37,441 nt of DNA, taken from Actinomyces sp. ICM47 (GTDB lineage Bacteria; Actinomycetota; Actinomycetes; Actinomycetales; Actinomycetaceae). The notes under the pieces were generated by a model. It was not told where the DNA came from and did no database searches. It saw nothing but the letters and a program-made list of their open reading frames with translations. The position numbers were made by a program, and so were the translations under genes. Shown in pieces: positions 22,641-30,669 of this stretch (within the stretch, counting starts at the first letter, position 1; each line of letters begins with the position of its first letter). The DNA lies in contig NZ_ALCA01000037.1 of assembly GCF_000278725.1 (NCBI RefSeq), positions 1-37,441 on the forward strand, in the 5' to 3' direction.

Positions 22641-22669
22641 TAGGCAAAATCGCGGATCAGGGCTAGTGT
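22641..22669 (+). promoter_or_regulatory. Candidate leaderless promoter of the YciI-like gene
   Basis: TAGGCA (22641-22646, four of six -35 positions) and TAGTGT (22664-22669, TAnnnT -10 type) are spaced by 17 bases. The -10 ends seven bases before the ATG at 22677, exactly where transcription would begin, and no ribosome binding site is present. Confidence 0.5.
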
Positions 22670-22676
22670 TATGCGT

Positions 22677-22958
22677 ATGGCATACTACGCAGTCGAATAC
22701 GTCTACAACCCCTCCATGACCGAGACGATGGACGAAGTCCGCCCGACTCACCGCGCGTTCCTGTCCGGTTTGCTCGAACAGGGAATCAACATCGCGTCCG
22801 GCCCCCTCGCTGGTGAGGTTCCCGGCGCGCTGATTCTCATCAACGCCGAGAGCCAGGCCGACGTCGAGCAGATCCTCAATCAGGATCCCTTCTACGTCGC
22901 CGAGGTCATCCAGGCTCGTCTCATCCGCGAGTGGAATCCCGTCATCCGGGTGTTCTGA
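22677..22958 (+). CDS. YciI-like family protein
   Basis: The small soluble product (93 residues from 22677, 95 from the in-frame ATG at 22671) has the YciI-type ferredoxin-like fold pattern: an N-terminal beta strand YYAVEYVY, a conserved RPTHRAFLSGLLEQG helix with the family His near residue 25, SGPLAGEVPGALILI, and DPFYVAEVIQARLIREWNPV. Related proteins are small enzymes or subunits of mostly unknown role; one chlorinated-catechol dehalogenase (TftG) belongs here. Start 22677 is preferred because a -10 element lies seven bases upstream (leaderless). It diverges from uvrA and stands alone before a bidirectional hairpin. A specific reaction cannot be assigned. Confidence 0.85.
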   Translation: MAYYAVEYVYNPSMTETMDEVRPTHRAFLSGLLEQGINIASGPLAGEVPGALILINAESQADVEQILNQDPFYVAEVIQARLIREWNPVIRVF

Positions 22959-22970
22959 GTCGCTTCCATG

Positions 22971-23008
22971 CACGAGGCCGGGGCGGGTTTTCCCGCACCG
23001 GCCTCGTG
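22971..23008. terminator. Bidirectional terminator between convergent genes
   Basis: An 11-bp outer stem (22971-22981 with 22998-23008) stacks on a 5-bp inner stem (22983-22987 with 22992-22996) closed by TTTT, with a single G/A mismatch between them. It lies between the YciI-like gene (plus) and the P-type ATPase gene (minus). Confidence 0.75.
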
Positions 23009-23022
23009 TCGTATCCACCCAG

Positions 23023-25410
23023 CTATTGCTCGAGGGAGCGAGCGAATTGTCGGGCGTAAAAGATGCGCTGAGCGACTTCAATGAGCAAGGCAGCACCCGC
23101 ACCGACGCACAGGATGAGGAACCACTCGTGCGTGGTCGGTGCCACGGTTGAAAAGAAGTGACGAACGGGCGGGATCAACACGCCGCCGACGGTTGCGGAC
23201 GTGACGGCCACGAGCAGAACCCACTTCCACAGGGACAGCGGTCGCGACGTAATGACCAGCAGCCAGATCGCGCCAAGCATCAGCGAGAGGATCGCCGCCG
23301 TCGACTCGCGGTCCTGCGGTCCGTCGGCAATGCCGAAAGCGGTCAGCGCGGCAGCCGCCAGGATGACGCCCGTCGGCATCGCCAGAGACAGCGTGCGCTT
23401 GAGGAATCCCGGCACGTAGCGACGCGGGTTGGGCCATAGCGCCAGGAAGAAGGCCGGGATGCCGATCGTCAGGGAGTCGATGTAGCTGAACTGGCGCGGC
23501 AGGAACGGGTAGCGCCAGCCGACCAGTGCGGTCACGATCACGAGGACAGCCGCGTAGGTGGTCTTGGCCAGGAACAGCGAGGAGACGCGCTCCATGTTCG
23601 CGATGATGCGGCGGCCCTCCGACAAGACGCCCGGCAGGACCGAGAACTTCGAGTCAACAAGGACGATCTGCGCAACCGCCTTCGTGGCCTGCGTGCCGTT
23701 GCCCATCGCGATACCGAGGTCGGCATCCTTGAGCGCGAGGGCGTCGTTCACGCCATCGCCCGTCATCGCAACGCAGTGCTCGCGGGCCTGCAGAGCACCG
23801 ACCATCGCACGCTTCTGCTCGGGCGTCACGCGCCCGAAGACATCATGCTTCTCAATTGCGTCGATGAATGCCTCAGAGGACAGGTCCTCGGGCAGGTCGC
23901 GTGCGTCCATGAGGCGGGCGGGCATGCCGTCGGGCGCCGTCAGCCCAGCCTGGGCGGCCAACGCGCCAACCGTTGTCGGGTTGTCGCCCGAAATGACACG
24001 CACGTGCACGCCCTGAGAACGGAAGTAGTCGAGCGTCTCAGCCGCGTCTTCGCGCAGATCCTCCTCCAGGACCACAATCGCGGCAACCTCGCGGGCCTCC
24101 GGCAGCTCATCGTCCACGACAGCCGAATCCGCACGGACGAGCGCGACGACGCGGGCCCCGCTACTCGCGAAACCGCCCACCCGCTCCAGCAGAGCCGCGT
24201 TTCCAGCCACGGCCTCGTCGATGACGATCTCGGGGGCACCCAGGATCCAGGACTCACAGTCCGTGCCCCACGCGCTCCACTTACGCGCCGACGAGAAGGG
24301 AACGTTCCACTGCGCGCGTGCCTGAGCGCCCGCCAGTGCATCCTCGTCGAGGAAAGACCAGATGGCCTGCGCGGTCGCGTTCGTGCGGTCACTCGACGCA
24401 GTCGCGAGCGCACGGCGAATGAGTGCCTCGTCGCCCGAGATCACGTCGATCTGGCGCACGCGGATGCCGCCGGTGGTGAGCGTGCCCGTCTTATCCAGGC
24501 ACAGGCAGTCGACGCGGGCGAGTACCTCGACGGCCGGAAGTTCCTGCACGAGGACCCCGCGCCGGGCCAGCGTCGCCGACCCAATCGCGAAGTTCATCGA
24601 AGTCAGGAGGACGAGGCCCTGGGGAATCATGCCGATGACCGAGGCAACCGACAGGACCAAGGCCTCTCGCCAGTCCCCGCCTAAGCCGCCCGCGATGCGA
24701 TTCTGCGAATAGAACGTCAAGGCAACAATCGGCAGCAGCATGACCGAGACAACCTGCAGAACGCGATTAATCGACACCTGGATCTCGGAGATCGTACGAG
24801 TGAAGGCACGCGCCTGCTCGGACAGGCCCTGCGCGTAGACGCGCTCGCCGACCGCTGTGGCGATCATGCGTCCCGATCCGGCAACGACGCTCGTGCCAGC
24901 CAGGAGCTGATCGCCCTCCTTCTTCTTGACCGGGCGCGACTCGCCCGTCAGCAGCGACTCATCGATCTCGAGGCCTGCCGAGGCCAGCACCGTACCGTCC
25001 ACGCTCACCTGGTCGCCAAGCGCCAGCTCGATGACGTCATCGAGCACGACGTCGCGAGCAGGGATGACCGACACCTCGCCGTTACGCAGGACGGAGGCTT
25101 GCGGTGCATCCACGATTGCAAGAGAATCCAGGGTGCGCTTGGCGCGCAGCTCCGACATGATACCGATGACCGCATTAATGACCATGACACCGCCGAAGAT
25201 GCCGTCGCGCAGATCGCCGAACAACAGGACGATGATCGACGCACCCACGATGATCGCGTTGAAGAGCGTAAACACGTTCTCGCGGACGATGGATGCCACC
25301 GACCGCGACGTACGGTCCTTGACGCGGTTCACCGCGCCGCGCGACATGCGCTCGAACACTTCGTCGGTGCTCAGACCGCGCTCGTCCACGCTCGCCACCT
25401 CAGTTACCAT
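23023..25410 (-). CDS. CtpE-like cation-transporting P-type ATPase
   Basis: This is a membrane pump that couples ATP hydrolysis to cation movement. The 795-residue product has the actuator motif LLTGESRP near residue 149, the phosphorylation motif DKTGTLT near residue 304, the hinge GDGVND near residue 552, and about ten membrane segments. Overall it resembles mycobacterial CtpE, linked to calcium uptake. The transmembrane-4 motif reads MIPQGLVLL; many P2-type pumps have PEGL. The ATG at 25410 is chosen because GAGGGG lies about six bases upstream; it overlaps the terC end by 11 bases, while ATG 25416 and 25425 lack a site. It is last in a terC-terC-ATPase operon behind a manganese riboswitch, which suggests Mn2+ or Ca2+ as substrate (inference). 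Confidence 0.88.
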   Translation of the reverse strand: MVTEVASVDERGLSTDEVFERMSRGAVNRVKDRTSRSVASIVRENVFTLFNAIIVGASIIVLLFGDLRDGIFGGVMVINAVIGIMSELRAKRTLDSLAIVDAPQASVLRNGEVSVIPARDVVLDDVIELALGDQVSVDGTVLASAGLEIDESLLTGESRPVKKKEGDQLLAGTSVVAGSGRMIATAVGERVYAQGLSEQARAFTRTISEIQVSINRVLQVVSVMLLPIVALTFYSQNRIAGGLGGDWREALVLSVASVIGMIPQGLVLLTSMNFAIGSATLARRGVLVQELPAVEVLARVDCLCLDKTGTLTTGGIRVRQIDVISGDEALIRRALATASSDRTNATAQAIWSFLDEDALAGAQARAQWNVPFSSARKWSAWGTDCESWILGAPEIVIDEAVAGNAALLERVGGFASSGARVVALVRADSAVVDDELPEAREVAAIVVLEEDLREDAAETLDYFRSQGVHVRVISGDNPTTVGALAAQAGLTAPDGMPARLMDARDLPEDLSSEAFIDAIEKHDVFGRVTPEQKRAMVGALQAREHCVAMTGDGVNDALALKDADLGIAMGNGTQATKAVAQIVLVDSKFSVLPGVLSEGRRIIANMERVSSLFLAKTTYAAVLVIVTALVGWRYPFLPRQFSYIDSLTIGIPAFFLALWPNPRRYVPGFLKRTLSLAMPTGVILAAAALTAFGIADGPQDRESTAAILSLMLGAIWLLVITSRPLSLWKWVLLVAVTSATVGGVLIPPVRHFFSTVAPTTHEWFLILCVGAGAALLIEVAQRIFYARQFARSLEQ

Positions 25411-26398
25411 GGGCATCCCCCTCATCCATCGCGCTACGAATCAGCGACGCGACAACAGTGACCGCCAGCGTCACGACGATGACGCCCAGCGATACCGATA
25501 CGGAAATCTCCGGTGCCCACTCCACGCCCGATCCCCCGTTGATAAACGGCAGAGTGTTCGCGTGCAACGCCTCAAGAATCAGCTTGACGCCGATAAAACT
25601 CAAAATCACGCCGAGGCCGTAGCCCAGGTACACGAGCTTGCTGAGAAGAGCATCCACTAAGAAGAACAGCTGGCGCAAACCCATCAGCGCAAACACGTTG
25701 CAGGCAAAGACCAGGAATGCCTGCTGCGTGATACCGAAAATCGCGGGAATCGAGTCAAACGCGAACATCAGGTCCGCCGAGCCGAGGGCCAGGACAACGA
25801 CGAGCATCGGCGTGATGTAGGTGCGCCCGCCGTGGCGGAAGAGCATGCGGTTGCCAATGAAGCCGTCGGTGATCGGGAGAACACGCCGAACCGCGCGGAT
25901 AAAACCACTCTCGTGGTATTCCTCGTCTTCGTCGCTCCCCCGCGCTGTCTCATAAACCTGGCTGAACGCGGTCCACAGCAGCCAGAGTCCGAAGATGAAG
26001 AATACCCACGAGAAACGCGACACCAGCGCGGCTCCGAGGAGGATGAACACGAGACGCAGGAGTAGGGCGATGATAATGCCGAGGAGCAAGGCCTTCTGCT
26101 GATTTTCTCGAGGAACGCGGAACGCCTTGAGAATCAGGATGAACACGAAGAGGTTGTCGACGGACAGGGACCACTCCATGGCCCATCCCGCGTAGAACTC
26201 CTGGGCGTAGAGCCACCCGTTTGTCAGCCAGATACCGACGCCGAAAAGCGCGGCGAGTCCGACGTAGAACAGGGTCCATCGAGCGGCCTCGACCGCTGTG
26301 GGCGGGTGCGGGTTGCGCGCATGACCGAGGAAATCGATCACGATCAGGCCGATGGCCACAAGAGCGAGGATTCCCCACGCCCACGGGTGAATAACCAT
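25400..26398 (-). CDS. TerC family integral membrane protein (second copy)
   Basis: TerC-family proteins (E. coli Alx, Bacillus YceF/YkoY) are linked to Mn2+ export and to loading metal into exported enzymes. The 332-residue product has about eight to nine membrane segments and the two family signatures with membrane-embedded acidic residues: SLSVDNLFVFILI near residue 79 and LMFAFDSIPAIFGIT near residue 208. A cytoplasmic acidic loop (GSDEDEEYHE, near residue 155) separates the halves. The ATG at 26398 has AAGGGG five bases upstream. It begins 40 bases after the first terC gene and overlaps the ATPase gene by 11 bases. Tellurite resistance, for which the family is named, need not be the role here. 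Confidence 0.93.
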   Translation of the reverse strand: MVIHPWAWGILALVAIGLIVIDFLGHARNPHPPTAVEAARWTLFYVGLAALFGVGIWLTNGWLYAQEFYAGWAMEWSLSVDNLFVFILILKAFRVPRENQQKALLLGIIIALLLRLVFILLGAALVSRFSWVFFIFGLWLLWTAFSQVYETARGSDEDEEYHESGFIRAVRRVLPITDGFIGNRMLFRHGGRTYITPMLVVVLALGSADLMFAFDSIPAIFGITQQAFLVFACNVFALMGLRQLFFLVDALLSKLVYLGYGLGVILSFIGVKLILEALHANTLPFINGGSGVEWAPEISVSVSLGVIVVTLAVTVVASLIRSAMDEGDAHGN

Positions 26399-26438
26399 GA
26401 ATACCCCTTAACTATTTGACCGCGGCATCATAGCGCCC

Positions 26439-27440
26439 TTACGCCGCGCCATCCTCGCCTCCACGCCGGGAGCGTGACACCGCCAGGGAGGCAGCGACCG
26501 TGATGAGAATGGTAACCACGATGAAGCCGAGCGAGAAGGCGATGCTCGGCTCGGGAACCGCAACAATGTGTTGCCCGCCGTTGATGAAGGGCAGCTCGTT
26601 CGTGTGCAGTGCGTGGTTGATCAGCTTGAAGCCGATGAAGCCGAGGATCGCTGCGAGTCCGTAGTGCAAGAAAATGATGCGGTCAAGCAGACCATCGATG
26701 AGGAAGTAGAGCTGACGCAACCCGAGCAAGGAGAACGCGTTGGCGGCAAACACCAGGTACGCCTCATTGGTGAGCGAGTAGATCGCGGGGATCGAGTCGA
26801 CGGCGAACATGACGTCGGCTGTGCCCACCGCGATGACGCACAGGAGCATCGGAGTGACGTAGGTGCGGCCGCCGTGGCGGTAGAGCATGCGCGAGCCGAC
26901 GAAGCCGTCGGTGACGGGCACGATCTTAGACACCCATCGCACGATTGACGGCGGGCGGTATTCGTCTTCCTCCTCGTCCTCGCCCACGCCCTCGCGGACC
27001 TGATTGATGGCGGTCCACAGCAGCCAGGCTCCGAAGATGTAGAACACCCACGAGAAGTTTTCAATGAGGGCTGCGCCCGCGAGAATGAAGATGAGGCGCA
27101 GGATCAGCGCGATCACGATGCCCGCCAGCAGGACTTCCTGCTGATCCTTGCGGGGCACGCGGAAGCTCGAGAGGATGATGACGAAGACGAACAGGTTGTC
27201 GATGCTGAGCGCTTTTTCGGTGATATAGCCGCCCAGGTATTCCTGACCGTACTGCGGTCCCCACACGGCCCAGACGATGCCGCCAAAAAGGAGAGCAATC
27301 GCGATGTAGGCGACCGACCACCAGGTGGCTTCCTTGAGGGTGGGTTCGTGAGGTGTGCGAACATGACCGACGATATCAACGGCGATCATGGTCAGGACAA
27401 TGCCAGCCAGGACGATCCAGGCGAGCGCGTGCACGTGCAT
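26439..27440 (-). CDS. TerC family integral membrane protein (first copy, riboswitch-controlled)
   Basis: This is the first of two adjacent TerC paralogues, 333 residues, with the same layout: ALSIDNLFVFVIIL near residue 78, the acidic loop GEDEEEDEY near residue 156, and VMFAVDSIPAIYSLT near residue 209. The two share most of their length and are clearly duplicates. Family members move Mn2+ out of the cytoplasm. The ATG at 27440 is chosen because GGAGG (27453-27449) lies eight bases upstream and the product then begins at the first membrane segment; the longer frame to 27638 would run through the riboswitch. That GGAGG is fully buried in an alternative hairpin, so translation is probably switched by the leader. 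Confidence 0.93.
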   Translation of the reverse strand: MHVHALAWIVLAGIVLTMIAVDIVGHVRTPHEPTLKEATWWSVAYIAIALLFGGIVWAVWGPQYGQEYLGGYITEKALSIDNLFVFVIILSSFRVPRKDQQEVLLAGIVIALILRLIFILAGAALIENFSWVFYIFGAWLLWTAINQVREGVGEDEEEDEYRPPSIVRWVSKIVPVTDGFVGSRMLYRHGGRTYVTPMLLCVIAVGTADVMFAVDSIPAIYSLTNEAYLVFAANAFSLLGLRQLYFLIDGLLDRIIFLHYGLAAILGFIGFKLINHALHTNELPFINGGQHIVAVPEPSIAFSLGFIVVTILITVAASLAVSRSRRGGEDGAA

Positions 27441-27448
27441 ACGTGGGG

Positions 27449-27580
27449 CCTCCGGTACGAGTCGGGTACCGGAGGTCTCCTCCCGCCAGGAATCCCTGGC
27501 CGGTGGCGCCGGAGGCCTCGCCGCGTGGGCGGGGCCGTCGTGATGACGACGCCACTGTTTGTGGGAGTACTCCCCTCCGC
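27449..27580 (-). promoter_or_regulatory. yybP-ykoY (manganese) riboswitch with ribosome-site sequestering hairpin
   Basis: Read on the minus strand, P1 pairs CGGAGG (27579-27574) with CCTCCG (27475-27470). It is flanked by the two conserved loops of the yybP-ykoY class: GGGGAGTA (27575-27568) and GAGACC (27479-27474). Between them CTCCC (27567-27563) pairs GGGAG (27484-27480), GTGGC (27555-27551) pairs GCCAC (27507-27503), GTCGT (27550-27546) pairs ACGAC (27541-27537), and GCCAGG (27500-27495) pairs CCTGGC (27490-27485). The 3' P1 strand also belongs to a perfect 10-bp stem (27475-27466 with 27458-27449) that covers the GGAGG of the downstream terC gene. The two folds are exclusive: Mn2+ binding would close P1 and free the site (ON switch). 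Loops and stems are seen; Mn2+ response is known for the class; the switching is inferred. Confidence 0.85.
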
Positions 27581-27591
27581 TAACGCCGTCC

Positions 27592-27621
27592 AGTTTAGTG
27601 GGGCGGCTGCGCGCGCGTCCA
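27592..27621 (-). promoter_or_regulatory. Candidate promoter of the riboswitch-terC operon
   Basis: On the minus strand TGGACG (27621 to 27616, four of six -35 positions) and TAAACT (27597 to 27592, TAnnnT type -10) are spaced by 18 bases. Transcription would begin near 27585, a few bases before the first strand of the riboswitch P1 stem, which supports both calls. Confidence 0.5.
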
Positions 27622-27660
27622 CGCCCGAGCAGTGGCATCGGTCGCTTAGCGCCGCGATTT

Positions 27661-27695
27661 CTGAGGAACGAGGCAGTGGCTGCCTCGTTCCTCAG
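27661..27695 (-). terminator. Hairpin terminator after uvrB
   Basis: A perfect 15-bp stem (27661-27675 with 27681-27695) with a 5-base loop begins 24 bases after the uvrB stop. There is no good T tract. It separates uvrB from the promoter of the terC operon on the same strand. Confidence 0.65.
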
Positions 27696-27719
27696 TGCGA
27701 AGCAGGTGGTCGGCGGGCG

Positions 27720-29804
27720 TCAGTGGGCGCGCTTCATGGCGCGCAATTCCTTCTTGAGGTCCTCGATTTCGTCGCGCAGGCGCGCGGCAACCTCGAACTG
27801 GAGATGCTGAGCGGCGGTCATCATCTGGGCAGAGAGTTCTTCGATGAGTTCGGCGAGTTCTGCCTCCGCGCGCTGACCAGGATTCGAGACGGCGGGTGCC
27901 TTCGCAGCGGCACTGCGGTCGCGTGCGCTCTTCTCCTTGCGGTACCCGCCCTCGAGCAGGGTCTGAGTGTCGACCTGTTCGCGGGCGAGCATGTCGGTGA
28001 CGTCGGAGATCTTCTTGCGCAGCGGCTGCGGGTCGATGCCGTGCTCCTTGTTGTAGGCGATCTGGATCTCGCGGCGACGCATGGTCTCAGAGATGGCCTC
28101 GTTCATCGAGTCCGTCATGTTGTCGGCGTACATGTGGACCTCGCCGGACACGTTTCGGGCGGCGCGGCCAATGGTCTGGATGAGCGAGCGGGTGGAACGC
28201 AGGAAGCCTTCCTTGTCTGCGTCGAGGATGGACACGAGGGAGACCTCGGGCAGGTCCAAGCCCTCGCGCAGCAAGTTGATGCCGACAAGCACGTCGAAGG
28301 TACCCAGGCGCAGCTCGCGCAGCAGCTCGACGCGGCGCAGCGTGTCGACGTCGGAGTGTAGGTATTCGACTTTGACGCCGCGCTCGGCCAGGTAGGTGGT
28401 CAGTTCCTCGGCCATCTTCTTGGTGAGGGTGGTGACGAGGACGCGCTCGTCGCGTTCGACGCGCAGGCGCACCTGTTCGAGGAGGTCGTCGATCTGTCCC
28501 TCGGTGGGCTTGACAACGACGAGCGGATCGACGAGACCGGTCGGACGAATGATCTGCTCGACCACGCCGTCCGAGCGCTCGAGCTCGTAGGGGCCGGGGG
28601 TCGCGGAGAGGTACACGGTCTGGCCGATGCGCTGGGTGAACTCGTCCCACTTGAGCGGACGGTTGTCCATCGCGGAGGGCAGGCGGAACCCGTAGTCGAC
28701 GAGGGTGCGCTTACGCGACATATCGCCTTCGAACATCGCGCCGATCTGGGGGACGGTCACGTGGGACTCATCGATGATGAGCAGGAAGTCGTCGGGGAAG
28801 TAGTCCAGCAGCGTGTGCGGAGGGGTGCCGGGACCGCGCCCGTCGATGTGGCGCGAATAGTTTTCCACGCCCGAGCACGACCCGATTTCCTTGAGCATCT
28901 CCAGGTCGAAGGTCGTGCGCATGCGCAGGCGCTGTTCCTCGAGGAGTTTGTTCTGGCTTCGGAACCACGCGAGGCGGTCATCAAGCTCGTCCTCGATGGA
29001 GGCAATCGCCTTCTTCATGCGTTCCTCGCCGGCCACGTAGTGCGAGGCCGGGAACAGGTAGGTGTGGTCGACCTGGTCGATCACGTCGCCGGTGAGGGGA
29101 TGCAGGACCGCCAGGGAGTCGATCTCGTCGCCGAACATCTCGATGCGGATCGCGAGTTCCTCGTACACGGGGATGATTTCGATCGTGTCGCCACGCACGC
29201 GGAAGGTGCCGCGTGTGAAGGCCATGTCGTTGCGCACGTACTGCATGGCGACGAAGCGGCGCAGCAGTGCGTCGCGGTCGATGATCATGCCGCGCTCGAG
29301 TTCGATCATGCGCGCCACGTATTCCTCGGGGGTGCCGAGGCCGTAGATGCAGGACACGGAGGAGACGACGACCGTGTCGCGCCGCGTGAGCAGCGAGTTC
29401 GTGGCGCTGTGGCGCAGCCGCTCGACCTCATCGTTGATCGAGGAATCCTTCTCGATGAAGGTGTCCGTCTGGGGGACGTAGGCTTCGGGCTGGTAGTAGT
29501 CGTAATAGGAGACAAAGTACTCGACGGCGTTGCCCGGCAGCAGCTCGCGGAACTCGGCCGCAAGCTGCGCGGCGAGCGTCTTGTTGGGTTCCAGGACCAG
29601 CGCGGGACGTTGCAGCTCCTCGATGAGCCAGGCGGTGGTCGCGCTCTTGCCAGTACCCGTCGCACCCATGAGGACGACGTCCTGCTCGCCGTCGCGAATG
29701 CGCGCTGCCAGCTCACGGATCGCCTTGGGTTGGTCACCCGACGGCGTGTAGGGGGAGATGACCTCGAAAGGCTTGTCTTGGCGGATGACGGGTGTTTCGC
29801 TCAC
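27720..29804 (-). CDS. uvrB: Excinuclease ABC subunit B
   Basis: UvrB is the helicase-like damage-verification subunit of nucleotide excision repair; it receives DNA from UvrA and positions UvrC. The 694-residue product has the Walker A motif GATGTGKS (residues 47-54), the beta-hairpin aromatic segment [12 protein letters not shown] near residues 100-111, the DESH box near residue 345, helicase motifs through the middle ([13 protein letters not shown] near 510) and a C-terminal UVR motif that binds UvrC (near residues 655-690). The GTG at 29804 is the only suitable in-frame start; its AGGGGA site touches the start codon, so initiation may be unusual. coaE lies 93 bases upstream on the same strand, the usual actinobacterial coaE-uvrB order. 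Confidence 0.96.
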   Translation of the reverse strand: MSETPVIRQDKPFEVISPYTPSGDQPKAIRELAARIRDGEQDVVLMGATGTGKSATTAWLIEELQRPALVLEPNKTLAAQLAAEFRELLPGNAVEYFVSYYDYYQPEAYVPQTDTFIEKDSSINDEVERLRHSATNSLLTRRDTVVVSSVSCIYGLGTPEEYVARMIELERGMIIDRDALLRRFVAMQYVRNDMAFTRGTFRVRGDTIEIIPVYEELAIRIEMFGDEIDSLAVLHPLTGDVIDQVDHTYLFPASHYVAGEERMKKAIASIEDELDDRLAWFRSQNKLLEEQRLRMRTTFDLEMLKEIGSCSGVENYSRHIDGRGPGTPPHTLLDYFPDDFLLIIDESHVTVPQIGAMFEGDMSRKRTLVDYGFRLPSAMDNRPLKWDEFTQRIGQTVYLSATPGPYELERSDGVVEQIIRPTGLVDPLVVVKPTEGQIDDLLEQVRLRVERDERVLVTTLTKKMAEELTTYLAERGVKVEYLHSDVDTLRRVELLRELRLGTFDVLVGINLLREGLDLPEVSLVSILDADKEGFLRSTRSLIQTIGRAARNVSGEVHMYADNMTDSMNEAISETMRRREIQIAYNKEHGIDPQPLRKKISDVTDMLAREQVDTQTLLEGGYRKEKSARDRSAAAKAPAVSNPGQRAEAELAELIEELSAQMMTAAQHLQFEVAARLRDEIEDLKKELRAMKRAH

Positions 29805-29897
29805 TCCCCTACGCTACCGCCCGCGCCCTGGCACCGCGCGGAGGACCCGCCACGGTGCGCGGCCAGCGAAAGCCCGCCTCGGCCTCGTCGATAGCCC

Positions 29898-30494
29898 CTA
29901 GAGGTCTGAGGTCAGCCAACGCTCCCACACCTGCGTGCACACCTGCGCCAGATCGTCCGCGCTTCCGCAGTTATCGATCCACACGTGCGCGATCGCTCGC
30001 CTTTGATCAGACGAGGCCTGGGCGCGGATCCGGGCGCGCGCGTCCTCGGGGGCCACTCCCCTGCCCTCCAGGCGTGCGACACGCTCCTCGATGGGGGCAT
30101 CGACGATGACGACGGCGTCAAAACGGTCAGCGTAGTCGCCCTCAACGAGGAGTGGAATGTCGTAGACGGCAAACGATCCTGCGGGGGCAGCATTCAGGAT
30201 CTCCCAGGCGCGACGCTCGATGGCCGGGTGGGTGATCGCGTTGAGAGCAGCGACGCGCTCATCGGCGCCCTCACCGGCGAAGACACGACGCGCGAGGCAC
30301 GCCCGGTCAAGGGTCCCGTCCTCACGGATCAGATCATCTCCGAATCGTGCGGCCACCTGCGCGAGCGCGGGCCGACCGGGTTCGAGAATCTCACGGGCAA
30401 TGACGTCGGCATCGGCGACCAGTGCACCCAGAGACTTGAAGGAAGCGGTCACTGAGGACTTGCCCGAGCCGATTCCGCCACTCACCGCGACCAC
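29898..30494 (-). CDS. coaE: Dephospho-CoA kinase
   Basis: CoaE phosphorylates the ribose 3'-hydroxyl of dephospho-CoA, the last step of coenzyme A synthesis in the cytosol. The product has the P-loop SGGIGSGKSS close to the N-terminus, DADVIAREIL about 25 residues later, and the lid and CoA-binding region DIPLLVEGDYADRFDAVVIV around residues 126-145. From the GTG at 30494 (GGGGGA nine bases upstream) the protein has 198 residues, the usual family length. A longer form from the GTG at 30578 (226 residues) is possible: GATACCCTGAGGAT before it offers a TAnnnT -10 six bases upstream. The extra residues are unlike the family and have low third-position GC, so the short form is preferred. Confidence 0.9.
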   Translation of the reverse strand: MVAVSGGIGSGKSSVTASFKSLGALVADADVIAREILEPGRPALAQVAARFGDDLIREDGTLDRACLARRVFAGEGADERVAALNAITHPAIERRAWEILNAAPAGSFAVYDIPLLVEGDYADRFDAVVIVDAPIEERVARLEGRGVAPEDARARIRAQASSDQRRAIAHVWIDNCGSADDLAQVCTQVWERWLTSDL

Positions 30495-30669
30495 GCGTGC
30501 GGGTCCCCCACTGCGGTGTTGGTGCAGCGGGCGGAGCAGCGTCGCGGAGCATCCTCCACAAGAAAACGAAGCGGTCACATCCTCAGGGTATCGCGGCTGC
30601 GGTTGCGTATATGTGCCCTCGTGCAAGAATTGGTGCTGTTAAAGCCCCCACACAACACAGTGAGTAGCA

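Noticed and set aside
26399..26438. Second riboswitch before the second terC gene
   Set aside because: The 40-base spacer is too short and holds only a ribosome binding site.
30595..30669. T-box leader before the branched-chain amino acid carrier gene
   Set aside because: The space to coaE is too short and no T-box sequence or terminator/antiterminator pair is visible.
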